58,549 nt of DNA from an uncultured Parabacteroides sp. (GCA_934725305.1 CAKVBA010000014.1:1-58549), one strand, 5' to 3'. Counted from the stretch's first letter, positions 26,671 to 35,027 are shown. Numbers and translations are program-made. Notes: generated from the sequence alone by a model not told the origin.

Positions 26671-28497
26671 TTATTTAATGACAATATCTTCACGATTCAA
26701 AGGATCCCAGTTTTCAACCAACACATTCACATTGACGGTTCGGTCTCCCGGAATATCTCCTCCAGGTGTTGAGATACTCATTACTCGCAGTTTATAGATA
26801 TTATTACGGACAATGGCATATTCCATCACACCACCGCCTTCGCTCTTTCCTTTTACCAAATCATTTGAGGGATCCTGGTCGTTGGCATGCTTGATCCAAT
26901 AGGTATAGTAACAGATGCCCTCTTTATAGGTGGCCACACCGCTGGCTTGATGGAGCAAATTACGGGTGAAACCATCGCTTGCATCAACATCCACGGTTGC
27001 TTTTCCTTCGGTTACACTATACTTCAAGAAATTCGTAACATACCAATCCCAACGTAAGTTTTTCTTCGTTGCATCGTCCAAAGTGCCCTCTTTGTTTTTC
27101 GACTTCGCAACCAACCAAGCCCGATATCCGGCCGGGTCGTCCACTTTGATACGTGCGATGATCTCCGTGCGTAACTCTTCCCATGTAGTAACATCATCCC
27201 AGATATCTTTGCCATCGTCAGTAATATGACCCGTGATATATTTCCAAGACAATCCCGTTCCATCATAAGCCTGTTCCATGGCTTCCAAGGTGGCAAATAT
27301 TTTCCCATTCCTCTCAAAATAGGTGTCGCCTTCGGCAAAACCCGTAGGCGTAAACCGTGCTTGGAAGACAACACCGGTTGTATGGGCTCGCGTTCCCACT
27401 CGGTTGATGTTCTCTTTCGGATAGCCTATACATATATAATCATCCTCCAATCCGGCCACGCAACTTTTGGTCAGGATCTTTTTGCTCCAATCCAAGTTTG
27501 CATAACCGATATGGGGATAATAAGTCTCCGACTCGAAATCGGTTTTATACTTTCCTTCCCTCGATTTAGGATCCAGCACATAATTTGTCGCCACATTATT
27601 AGTTCCCGTAACAGTCTCCAACCCCAAGTAATCGATTGTCCCGGTTGTAAAATCTTCATTCGCCTTCGTTACATGCTTAAACAGATAACTCGGCGCAGTA
27701 GTATTCAACGTATTGACCAACATCGCACCCAGTATCCTTGCCTTGCCAATCTCTGCATTCGTCTTTTTATCCTTCACCGTATAGACACCGTCGGCTTGAC
27801 CCTCCGAACCTTTCGCCCGGTAATCGACACGGGCAGAGAGACGCTCCACATTTATCTGGCTGGCCGTGGCCGGATTCGTGCTGCTGTTCGCATTATGGAT
27901 AAAGAGCTTGTTACCGGCATCGGCTGATGCCATAACAAATTTAGTATAGACAGAACGCTCCTCCGTACTGCTCCAATCTCTTTCATTTTGCCATATAGCA
28001 GAAGTTCTCATATTCCGCAATTCTCCCAAGGTTTTAACCTCCATACCGAAAGTAGGTTCGACATTGGTAACCACCAACACATCGTAGGTGTGCCCCACCT
28101 GCAAGTTCAGCACCTCAATCGGATCTGTCGTATATTGGGTATTGCCCTTATACGTAAAGGCACTACTCGGCCAAGACTGACGGGCAACGATAGAAGTAGA
28201 GGCATCACTATTGATACCCTTTCCATCCGCTGACTCGAAGAAGAAGGCGGTAATAGTACTTACCACATTCTCATTCCTTACACCCTCTTCACGTCCATCA
28301 CCCTCTTCGCCTCCGGTCGGATTCGCCTTGATCACCTGGTTGGCACTGCCGGCAGAGATGTTCAGCCCCACATAAGCAAAGGGCACACCATCCGGCGTAT
28401 AATGCTGACACTTCATGTCGTCATCATGAATCAAGTCGCAGGAGAACAAACATGTCGCCCCTATAACAGCTAATCCTATTTTTCCTATCCATCTCAT
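26671..28497 (-). CDS. Second Mfa1-like fimbrillin, lipoprotein
   Basis: A 608-residue lipoprotein (CLFSC, Cys20) with the fimbrillin pattern VSTITAFFFESADG near 80-93 and VERLSARVDYRAKG near 225. The C-terminal block RNNIYKLRVMSISTPG ... NVNVLVENWDP is typical of Mfa1 family fimbria major subunits. In these pilins the lipoprotein is carried to the outer membrane, an arginine-specific cleavage frees the first strand, and donor-strand exchange builds the fibre. A Mfa1-like gene already stands earlier in the operon, so this one may be an accessory or shaft-variant pilin. Confidence 0.75.
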   Translation of the reverse strand: MRWIGKIGLAVIGATCLFSCDLIHDDDMKCQHYTPDGVPFAYVGLNISAGSANQVIKANPTGGEEGDGREEGVRNENVVSTITAFFFESADGKGINSDASTSIVARQSWPSSAFTYKGNTQYTTDPIEVLNLQVGHTYDVLVVTNVEPTFGMEVKTLGELRNMRTSAIWQNERDWSSTEERSVYTKFVMASADAGNKLFIHNANSSTNPATASQINVERLSARVDYRAKGSEGQADGVYTVKDKKTNAEIGKARILGAMLVNTLNTTAPSYLFKHVTKANEDFTTGTIDYLGLETVTGTNNVATNYVLDPKSREGKYKTDFESETYYPHIGYANLDWSKKILTKSCVAGLEDDYICIGYPKENINRVGTRAHTTGVVFQARFTPTGFAEGDTYFERNGKIFATLEAMEQAYDGTGLSWKYITGHITDDGKDIWDDVTTWEELRTEIIARIKVDDPAGYRAWLVAKSKNKEGTLDDATKKNLRWDWYVTNFLKYSVTEGKATVDVDASDGFTRNLLHQASGVATYKEGICYYTYWIKHANDQDPSNDLVKGKSEGGGVMEYAIVRNNIYKLRVMSISTPGGDIPGDRTVNVNVLVENWDPLNREDIVIK

Positions 28498-28517
28498 GGT
28501 AGTCCTCCCCTATTTAT

Positions 28518-29591
28518 TTAATCTCCTACAGTCTCGTATTGAATACGCTTCGCCCAAGAGAGTACGCTAATCTCCACATTGACATATTCCCATTTGTCCC
28601 CCTTCAGGAAGAAGGTCAGTTGGTAATCATAGCCTCGGTCTAAAAACTCCTGCGGCGAATAACGATAAATATCAGCAACCGAACGCAGACGGCTCAACAG
28701 ATCCGGCAGATTAACGCGAATCACCTCAACACCGCTCCTCTTGTTGGTGATGCTAAGGATGCCATCCTTTTCCGCCTGGCTATGATAGAGCAAGCGGGAT
28801 GTCATGAAGTCGGCATGTGCCATACGTCCCACGACTCCGCCCTCTACGGTTCTGTCTTCGGTGTTGCGGGTCACATACGGTGTATAGACGACCGATTCGG
28901 ATTCATCCACCGAGTTGTCCCAAAGCAAACGGCTGTTCTTGTCATAGATGCGGAAGTCATAATCGGCCACATCCATACTGTTCGGTTCATCTATCTCGCG
29001 CAAAGAGACGCTAATCTGCTTCGTGTTGCGCACCAATGAAACCGTATCTTGTGTAATCTTGTCTTGTCGCACCTCAATCGGCATAAGCCGCATGCCATGC
29101 CACAAGGTATCCAGTGGCAAACCGCCATTCAGCACATATCCATCCTGGCGATGGTCCAAGCGATGAGACATCACCGACATACCATCTCCCTCATTCGGCT
29201 CCGTGCGGACAAAGTTCGCGCCGCCATTCTGGATTGCCTCTTCATACGGCACCTGCAAGGCTTCCACGACATACTGATACTTGCCCGGTTTCAGCTCCAG
29301 ATGCATCTTGTAGTTCTTGTCGCGGAGGGCTTGGTTCGATGTCGCATTGCTTTCCACTTGCTTACACATGAACTTCCCGTTCTCGTCAAACAGATAAACC
29401 GCCACACTACCTACATGATCTGAAAACATATCCGCCCGCTGCAAGTTGTAATCATACCGGAAGGTCAAATCGATCCCGGTCGGACAAGGTGCGACATCGT
29501 CGTGTATGTAATCGCATGATGCACTTCCCCCTATCCATAACAACGCTTGCCATATCAGCAAGGATTTGTAGAATTTCATGTTTAGCTTCAT
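28518..29591 (-). CDS. Mfa2/FimB-like fimbrial anchor lipoprotein
   Basis: A 357-residue lipoprotein (GGSASC lipobox, Cys26; a start four codons later at 29579 is equally possible). DDVAPCPTGIDLTFRYDYN ... DHVGSVAVYLFDENG matches the FimB/Mfa2 family, whose members cap the base of the fimbria in the outer membrane and set its length. The C-terminal LTFFLKGDKWEYVNVEISVL ends with a WAKR motif also seen in the fimbrillin upstream. It follows the major fimbrillin after a 206-bp gap holding a strong hairpin, and precedes the second fimbrillin by 20 bp. Confidence 0.82.
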   Translation of the reverse strand: MKLNMKFYKSLLIWQALLWIGGSASCDYIHDDVAPCPTGIDLTFRYDYNLQRADMFSDHVGSVAVYLFDENGKFMCKQVESNATSNQALRDKNYKMHLELKPGKYQYVVEALQVPYEEAIQNGGANFVRTEPNEGDGMSVMSHRLDHRQDGYVLNGGLPLDTLWHGMRLMPIEVRQDKITQDTVSLVRNTKQISVSLREIDEPNSMDVADYDFRIYDKNSRLLWDNSVDESESVVYTPYVTRNTEDRTVEGGVVGRMAHADFMTSRLLYHSQAEKDGILSITNKRSGVEVIRVNLPDLLSRLRSVADIYRYSPQEFLDRGYDYQLTFFLKGDKWEYVNVEISVLSWAKRIQYETVGD

Positions 29592-29681
29592 ATATCATCT
29601 TACATTTCGTCTTTCCCGCGAAGGAAAGAGGGTTATATAATATTACCCGGAGAACCGAGGCTTGAATTATCTCGTTTAAGG

Positions 29682-29722
29682 GGTGTGTACACAAGAGGGA
29701 CGAATCCCTCTTGGCATACACC
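29682..29722 (-). promoter_or_regulatory. Strong hairpin between major fimbrillin and anchor genes
   Basis: On the plus strand, ggtgtgtacacaagaggga (29682-29700), loop cgaa, then tccctcttggcatacacc (29705-29722). The stem is about 18 bp with two flaws. On the minus strand it is not followed by a U tract, so it may act as a partial attenuator or as an mRNA 3'-end stabiliser that raises the level of the upstream fimbrillin message. A smaller hairpin (ctttcc/ggaaag) lies at 29611-29628. The rest of the 206-bp gap is featureless. Confidence 0.6.
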
Positions 29723-29797
29723 TGTTTCTTGTCTCTACTTTACCACGACAAGCAGTGGTATGATTGTTCATATTGAGAATATGAATGAATAGATTGT

Positions 29798-31471
29798 TTA
29801 TAATTCTACATTCTGAGTACGCTTTGCCCAAGACAAAATATTAATTTCTGCATTGATAAAGCTATGCTTCTTATCCACCGGTTCATCTGGAATAACAGGA
29901 ATTTCCGGTTCACCCGGTCCGGATACTTTAGTAATATTGATTTCATACCAGTTGTTACGAACTACGCCATAACGACCCAAGTGATCTTTCTCTGTGTATG
30001 ACGGATTATTAACATCACCTGTAAAGGCTGTAGGATTATCACCGAAGTGTTTGATAACCGATGTATAATAGAACATCACACCGCCTTTGTAGAATTTAAT
30101 TGTATTTGAACAAGCTTCCAAGATCTTTCCTGCTTCAATGTCAGACAATTCAGTATCATCGTTCTTACAAATAAGAGATAGAACTCCTGCTTTATTCGTT
30201 ATTATTGTTCCTTCAGTAACACCCGCTTTAACTTTCAAATCCGCAGCAACAGGCAATGCTGCTTTAGCTTTTGCCAAGAAATTATCTTCTGAATAAATAG
30301 TAGAAGAAGAACCCAACACGAACAAGTTAGCATCATCCGCTGTACCAGCCAATTTAAATCTCGTTTTCAACAATATACCCGTCAAATTATTTTGCTTCAT
30401 TTCTACTGCTGTTGTGGTATTCTCAGCACAATACTCATCAGCTTTCATATCATTCCAGACAGTAGGAGCGTTCGCAGCTGTAAACCGATTCAAGGCGTCA
30501 TCACCAGTTGATTCATAATTCGGGTCAACTGCCCAATAAACACGATAGGGATTTGCTGCTTCACCAAAGAAACGGTTAACCTCTGCATCTACATAATAGC
30601 CTTTCCAGTCATTCCAATCAGACACTTTGCGAACGGGATAATAGGTCTTATTGGTCAAATTCAATCTCCAACCTTCGAACTTCACTGTTGCTTTGTCGTA
30701 AGCCATACCCGGAGCAGCAATTGTCAAAGTATTGTCTGTACCACCTGTAACAAAAGTAGTTACCTTCGCAACCGCACGCTCTACATAGATCTGGTCAGGT
30801 TTATTGTTGACTTCTGCTTCACGCTTTGTATTATAAACCGTCAGCTTAACCAATGTGGTCACATCTCTGCCGTCAGTTGCTACATTTGATGACGCCTTGT
30901 CTGTTATCGGAGCATTCGTCATCAAGAAGTTGCTACCTGTAACATCAGCAATGTTATCCAAAGGAACAATCTTAGCAACATTATTCAAATCTGATAATTT
31001 TCCATTAAAAGCAGCTCCGGCAAACTCTAATTTACCTTTACCATCTGCAGAGAAAAGGCTACTCTGATTAACAATAGCCAATGCATACAGATGATTCTCC
31101 CTTTCTGGCTTAGTAATCTGAAGCACTTCGGAAGGATATTTTACCGTAACATTACCATCTTGATCTTGTTTTTTATCCACGGCTAAATTATAAGCCTCCT
31201 TAAAGGTAGCATCATCCTCCTTATCTCCTTCGAAGATAGCCAAAATGATATCATTCACCTTATACTCTGCCTCTATGCCATCACCGAAATTGTCATTACC
31301 GTTAGCGCCTTTCACGGGAACACCAGACGTTGTAGGCAAGTTAATGGCCACCTTCACATAACCAACTTCACCCTTTACATTCTCCAAACCACCGTTTTCG
31401 GGAACATCATCCGAACAACCAAAAAGAAACGCGGTGGCTAAAAAACCTGCTAAAAAAAGATTCTTTTTCAT
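29798..31471 (-). CDS. Mfa1 family major fimbrillin, lipoprotein precursor
   Basis: A 557-residue protein with lipobox FLFGC (Cys19). KGEVGYVKVAINLPTTSG starts the N-terminal beta domain, VERAVAKVTTFVTGG near 225-240 is the conserved core of Mfa1-type pilins, and the C-terminal RNNWYEINITKVSGPGEPE ... INAEINILSWAKRTQNVEL supplies the donor strand. This is the best candidate for the main shaft subunit, as it is the first pilin gene, follows the DUF3575 and DUF3868 genes, and is set off from the others by a hairpin. Polymerisation would use donor-strand exchange on the cell surface. Confidence 0.85.
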   Translation of the reverse strand: MKKNLFLAGFLATAFLFGCSDDVPENGGLENVKGEVGYVKVAINLPTTSGVPVKGANGNDNFGDGIEAEYKVNDIILAIFEGDKEDDATFKEAYNLAVDKKQDQDGNVTVKYPSEVLQITKPERENHLYALAIVNQSSLFSADGKGKLEFAGAAFNGKLSDLNNVAKIVPLDNIADVTGSNFLMTNAPITDKASSNVATDGRDVTTLVKLTVYNTKREAEVNNKPDQIYVERAVAKVTTFVTGGTDNTLTIAAPGMAYDKATVKFEGWRLNLTNKTYYPVRKVSDWNDWKGYYVDAEVNRFFGEAANPYRVYWAVDPNYESTGDDALNRFTAANAPTVWNDMKADEYCAENTTTAVEMKQNNLTGILLKTRFKLAGTADDANLFVLGSSSTIYSEDNFLAKAKAALPVAADLKVKAGVTEGTIITNKAGVLSLICKNDDTELSDIEAGKILEACSNTIKFYKGGVMFYYTSVIKHFGDNPTAFTGDVNNPSYTEKDHLGRYGVVRNNWYEINITKVSGPGEPEIPVIPDEPVDKKHSFINAEINILSWAKRTQNVEL

Positions 31472-31503
31472 ATAGTTCTAAATTAAGTTATTAAAACAAA
31501 TAA

Positions 31504-32946
31504 TTATCTCTTATTCTTCTTATTATATTTATGTATCTGATCCAAGTTCGCCTGCACCTCATCCGCTATCTCCGGCACATTACCCAGCGATTGCAACAGC
31601 TGCTCGGCCTTTGCCACCTGACCCCGATGCATCGCCAAAGCCGCTTCTGCCAACTGCTTCTGCGGACACTCCTGCGCCCGCGTCAAATAGCGCTCTGCCT
31701 TGGTGAACTGCTTCGCCTGGATGGCCGTGATGGCTGCATTCAGGTTGGAAACCGGATCGTCCGGATACATGCGAACCGCTGTCTCGAAGATCTCGTTAAA
31801 CTCATCCGAACCAGCCGGATAGGTCTCTGCCACATGGAACAACTCATTCAAACTCAACTTAGAAGGATCGGAAAAGGCCAACGACTTCGCCTCCTCCACC
31901 GAGAAGTTGCGGATGGTATAATCCACCTCATAATCGGAATGACGCAAAGCAGGATAGACCTCCGCCAACAGGATGCGATAGGAACTGCCGCCATTCAAGG
32001 TCTTCAGCTTCCACTCTCGCTGGTCATAATCCGCCGGCTGGTCGGCACGGATAATCGCCAACAACTCTTCTTTGTCCGGCAAAGAGCTCTCTTCCACCGC
32101 CTTCTCCAGTCCGGCCCAATCTTCCGGCACGAAGTCCACCACAAAAGGAATCGAGCCGAACGAATACAAGCCCTTCACATAGTTCGCCAATGCCTTCGCC
32201 CGGTTCTCGGCCAAATAGGCATTCGATGCGTATGCGCCCTCCGGTGAGGCAAAGCCCTTGATCTTGACACGGGTAATCGTGGTGTAAGGGTCGTTTTTCA
32301 CCGCCTCTATCGTCTCGCGAATCTTGCCCAGCTCTTCCGGGTTACGACGATATTGCGGATTGATGGTCGTCTGGCTGACCGGGAAATCCAAATAGGCACT
32401 TCCCTCCAACTTACGAGCCTTTATCTCCTCGGGCTGAGGCATCAGATAAGCAACCGCGGGCGCCAAAACAATCGGGGCCGCAAAGTCGAGCGCAAAGAGC
32501 GGAGACTTATGGCTCTGCAAAGCCTTCCAGCCACATCCGCAATCGTCCACCACCAAAGAGACTTCCGCCTCTTCCATCCAGTCGCTATAAGGAGTAACCG
32601 ATTGGTATTCTATCACTTGATTCTCGCCATTCATCCGGCGGAACTCCTGTTCACCGGCCGGGCGGGACAAACGGCTATAGAGGACATGACGCGTCTTGCC
32701 GTTGATAATAAAGGGATCCATAGCTCGCACACTGTCGCCCGATTCAACAATCGGAGTGCAGACAACCGACTTGTCGCCAGAGATCTTCATACGGCTGATA
32801 TCCACTTTCATCATCACGGAGAGCTGCCCCTGTCTGTTGTCAACCGATTTCTCTTTCACAACCAAAGCAGCGTCATCGACCGATGTCTGAGCAGGAATCA
32901 ACGTGCTGCATCCGCCTATCATGAGTAAAGTCAATAATGCTTTCAT
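31504..32946 (-). CDS. DUF3868 / OmpA-like protein of the fimbrial operon
   Basis: A 480-residue protein started at the ATG at 32946 (MKALLTLLMIGGC); a longer frame begins with TTG and is not preferred. The signal may be a lipoprotein type (GGC) or Sec type (LIPAQT). Residues about 20-190 match DUF3868. The segment around 225-270 (RVKIKGFASPEGAY ... LAENRAKALANYV) is an OmpA-like peptidoglycan-binding motif. The last 110 residues have a TPR-like helical pattern (NLNAAITAIQAKQFTKAERYL, shortened). Such proteins head Bacteroidales fimbrial operons together with DUF3575 and may tie the assembly site to the cell wall. Confidence 0.82.
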   Translation of the reverse strand: MKALLTLLMIGGCSTLIPAQTSVDDAALVVKEKSVDNRQGQLSVMMKVDISRMKISGDKSVVCTPIVESGDSVRAMDPFIINGKTRHVLYSRLSRPAGEQEFRRMNGENQVIEYQSVTPYSDWMEEAEVSLVVDDCGCGWKALQSHKSPLFALDFAAPIVLAPAVAYLMPQPEEIKARKLEGSAYLDFPVSQTTINPQYRRNPEELGKIRETIEAVKNDPYTTITRVKIKGFASPEGAYASNAYLAENRAKALANYVKGLYSFGSIPFVVDFVPEDWAGLEKAVEESSLPDKEELLAIIRADQPADYDQREWKLKTLNGGSSYRILLAEVYPALRHSDYEVDYTIRNFSVEEAKSLAFSDPSKLSLNELFHVAETYPAGSDEFNEIFETAVRMYPDDPVSNLNAAITAIQAKQFTKAERYLTRAQECPQKQLAEAALAMHRGQVAKAEQLLQSLGNVPEIADEVQANLDQIHKYNKKNKR

Positions 32947-32961
32947 ACTAATCAATGGTCT

Positions 32962-33555
32962 TTAAAATACATAAACTGCACTAACAGCCGCCTGCGTCGG
33001 GCCGACATAATGCTTCTTTACCTTCTCTCGTTTCGTTCCGCAATGGGTACAGGGATAAATATCCGACTCCAGATAGAGATATCCGGCTCCGATGGTAGCC
33101 TCGATATTCCAATGTTTACTCAACACCCAACTGTAGCCATAGCTCAAACCGACTCCCGCTCCCCATCCTTGATGGCGTTCATTCTCTGTCCCCAACAACT
33201 TGATATCAGAGATATTATATATCACATAAGGGACATGCAGACCGATGAAATGCTTATAAAAGCTTTCACAAAACCAGTAACGCACTTCGGGATGTAGGCG
33301 GAAATGTTTGATGGACTTGTCGAAGCCTCCATCCTCTGTCTTCGGGGCAAAAGGATTCAAGCCCACCTCTGCATCCAATGTCCATTTGGGAGCTAACCGC
33401 AGCTCTAACCCAAGGTTCGGCGTGGTCGTCGCCCAATAGAGGGCATTTGTCTTTAATGCAAAAGTGGCTCCTCGCTCATTTTTCAATGATGTCTGAGCAC
33501 TGCCCAGCATACATATACAGGCTAATATAGCCCATGTAAACACTACCTTTCTCAT
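32962..33555 (-). CDS. DUF3575 outer-membrane protein, first gene of the fimbrial operon
   Basis: A 197-residue protein from the ATG at 33555 (MRKVVFTWAILACICMLGSAQ, a clean signal peptide). A frame starting eight codons earlier would spoil the signal. FALKTNALYWATTTPNLGLEL is the DUF3575 hallmark, followed by a small beta-barrel pattern ending YVGPTQAAVSAVYVF with a terminal Phe, as in outer-membrane barrels. A CTHCGTKRE segment offers two cysteines. It lies 15 bp before the DUF3868 gene. The leader to the predicted promoter is long, about 275 bases. Confidence 0.82.
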   Translation of the reverse strand: MRKVVFTWAILACICMLGSAQTSLKNERGATFALKTNALYWATTTPNLGLELRLAPKWTLDAEVGLNPFAPKTEDGGFDKSIKHFRLHPEVRYWFCESFYKHFIGLHVPYVIYNISDIKLLGTENERHQGWGAGVGLSYGYSWVLSKHWNIEATIGAGYLYLESDIYPCTHCGTKREKVKKHYVGPTQAAVSAVYVF

Positions 33556-33837
33556 ATATGAATATTTGTTTTTCACCATTACTATCTGTGGACTTTTGTG
33601 GTTGTTTTCCTAATTCATCATTATACTCGCGAAACTCATTACATGAAGCGTAGAACTTCATTGGTGTCGGGTTTATCATCACGAACGCAAAGTAATAAAA
33701 AGAATAGAGCGAATGGTAGTTTATTATGTTAATATAAATTAAACAGGTTGATGTTTTTCATAATGTCGCACTTTTTACAGATACATTATGTATAGCAGGT
33801 GCCGAGTCGGATGTTTTAATAGTAACATACAGAAAAA

Positions 33838-33867
33838 CAAAGATAGCCCAAGAACGAGCAGCACAAA
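33838..33867 (-). promoter_or_regulatory. Predicted promoter of the fimbrial operon
   Basis: Read on the minus strand: TTTG at 33867-33864, an 18-bp spacer, then TATCTTTG at 33845-33838, a full match to the Bacteroidetes -33/-7 consensus. It points at the DUF3575 gene with a leader of about 275 bases. It is the best promoter match in the 1.6-kb upstream gap. A weaker -7-like TTACTTTG lies nearer, at 33694-33687. Confidence 0.6.
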
Positions 33868-33873
33868 TACAGT

Positions 33874-33885
33874 CCCCCCCCCCCC
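33874..33885. repeat. Homopolymer tract of 12 C (12 G on the coding strand)
   Basis: An uninterrupted run of twelve C, 6 bp upstream of the -33 box of the predicted fimbrial promoter, roughly at -42 to -53. Tracts of this length are prone to slipped-strand length change. Confidence 0.95.
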
Positions 33886-34175
33886 GATAAAAAGACAATA
33901 TCAACCAACAGAGATGTTAAAAAATCACTCATTTCGGCTGAAAAATACATTAAAATTAAAAGTTGTCCTATTGCTCGGGAAAAAGTAAAAATTCCCTATC
34001 TAAAACGAATTTCTATCCGGAGGAAAAGATCAAAAGCCTGACACAATTCTCAAATCACCGGCGGTGATTATATAATCGGCATCGGTGATTGAAAAATTAT
34101 CCCCATCCAAAATGGGTTTTCTATTATCCCTATATAATAATGTATCATATACGACAATTGATAGGGCGATTTTTG

Positions 34176-34221
34176 ACCATTGGGCTTTCAGCCCGCCGTT
34201 ACACCAAACTATCAACGAAAA
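34176..34221. repeat. REP-like hairpin repeat, copy 1
   Basis: A 46-bp sequence with core TGGGCTTTCAGCCC (GGGCTttcAGCCC hairpin) followed by gccgttacaccaaac. A second copy with two mismatches lies at 34777-34822 in the same orientation. Confidence 0.85.
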
Positions 34222-34259
34222 CCATCACCATACATTCAATGAAAATACCCATGGCTTTC

Positions 34260-34360
34260 GCCACGGGCGTCGGTGCTATGTTGCGTAAACGCTATACATA
34301 TATATATATATATATGTATATACTGTGTCGAATATGCGTTTCCTCTCTATCGCCCGTGGC
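34260..34360. repeat. Large inverted repeat around a 28-bp perfect AT palindrome
   Basis: Outer arms GCCACGGGCG (34260-34269) and CGCCCGTGGC (34351-34360) are perfect complements. At the centre TATAC-(AT)9-GTATA (34293-34320) is a perfect 28-bp palindrome able to form a cruciform. Confidence 0.85.
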
Positions 34361-34427
34361 GTTACGCTTATCAACACATAAAATACAATAAGTCCATAAA
34401 CAAACAGGGAATCATTAACCCCGTCAA

Positions 34428-34581
34428 AACGGAGTAGTCTATTTCCGAAAACGGAGTGCCTACCCAATCCGAACGGAGTAGGCACCCAATCCGAACGGAG
34501 TGCCTACCCATTTTCAAAAAAGTCCCTAGACTTTTTCCAAAAAGTCTATACCCTTTTTCCCAAAAGTCTATAGACCCTTAA
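34428..34581. repeat. Seven-unit array with a strict 22-bp period
   Basis: AGT recurs at 34433, 34455, 34477, 34499, 34521, 34543 and 34565, always 22 bp apart. The first four units are of type AACGGAGTgcctacccaatccg, the last three of type AAAAAGTctatacccttttt. Unit five contains a perfect palindrome AAAAAGTC-ccta-GACTTTTT. The same second unit type forms the array at 58379-58440. Confidence 0.9.
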
Positions 34582-34776
34582 AAAAACAGCTAAAGCCCTC
34601 ATTTAAAAGGGTATTTGAAGTGAGACGGATTCGCCTGTCGATTTCGCCGGAATCATCCACTGTTTCCGACAAACCGATCTCACCCCTTTAGCGAAACGAA
34701 CCTGCTTAAATTACAATAACTATTCGCCACGAGGGGTTGCATTTTTTACCCAGGGCGTTACCCATGGGCTAAGGAA

Positions 34777-34822
34777 ACCATTGGGCTTTCAGCCCGTCGT
34801 TACACCAAACAATCAACGAAAA
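34777..34822. repeat. REP-like hairpin repeat, copy 2
   Basis: 44 of 46 bases match the copy at 34176-34221, including the GGGCTttcAGCCC hairpin. It is preceded by a related gggcgttacccatgggct stretch and runs directly into the orphan terminator. Confidence 0.85.
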
Positions 34823-34930
34823 AAGGGATGTATCTCTCGACACATCCCTTTTTTCATCATCTTATGTACTTACATAAATTAGCGACAGGTTTTGGCATGG
34901 CGATTATACCAATAGTTTCATTTTATCTGA
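34814..34930 (-). ncRNA. Candidate small RNA ending at the orphan terminator
   Basis: On the minus strand a TACTTTTG -7 box (34942-34935) would start a transcript near 34928 that runs about 110 bases to the terminator at 34854-34819. The transcript holds a second small hairpin (TTATGTA-TACATAA near 34870). A TTG at 34966-34964 is 21 bp from the -7 box, a little too far. No conservation data are available, so this is a weak call. Confidence 0.25.
34819..34854. terminator. Bidirectional intrinsic terminator without a nearby gene
   Basis: A perfect stem aaaaaagggatgt (34819-34831) with acatcccttttttc-type complement (34842-34854) and a 10-base loop. It has a U tract in both directions. No coding gene ends next to it. 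Confidence 0.85.
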
Positions 34931-34959
34931 CAATGCAAAAGTAGGGCAACCTATGCTTC

Positions 34960-35027
34960 TCCACAATACCTAATCATGAGTATATCGACGGCATGGAATA
35001 CCCACATAAATGGATTTTAGCCTAAAA
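34960..35027. repeat. 68-bp direct repeat, left copy flanking the AbiE module
   Basis: Begins tccacaatacctaatcatga and ends gattttagcctaaaa. It is identical over all 68 bp to 36671-36738. The two copies lie 190 bp before abiEi and 3 bp after the abiEii stop. Confidence 0.95.

Noticed and set aside
33580..33900. Invertible promoter upstream of the fimbrial operon
   Set aside because: I looked for inverted repeats on both sides of the predicted promoter and found none that were convincing. The homopolymer tract is the better candidate for variation.
34085..34391. Short overlapping frames in the repeat-rich gap
   Set aside because: They run across REP-like and AT-palindrome DNA and encode low-complexity peptides, with no ribosome sites.
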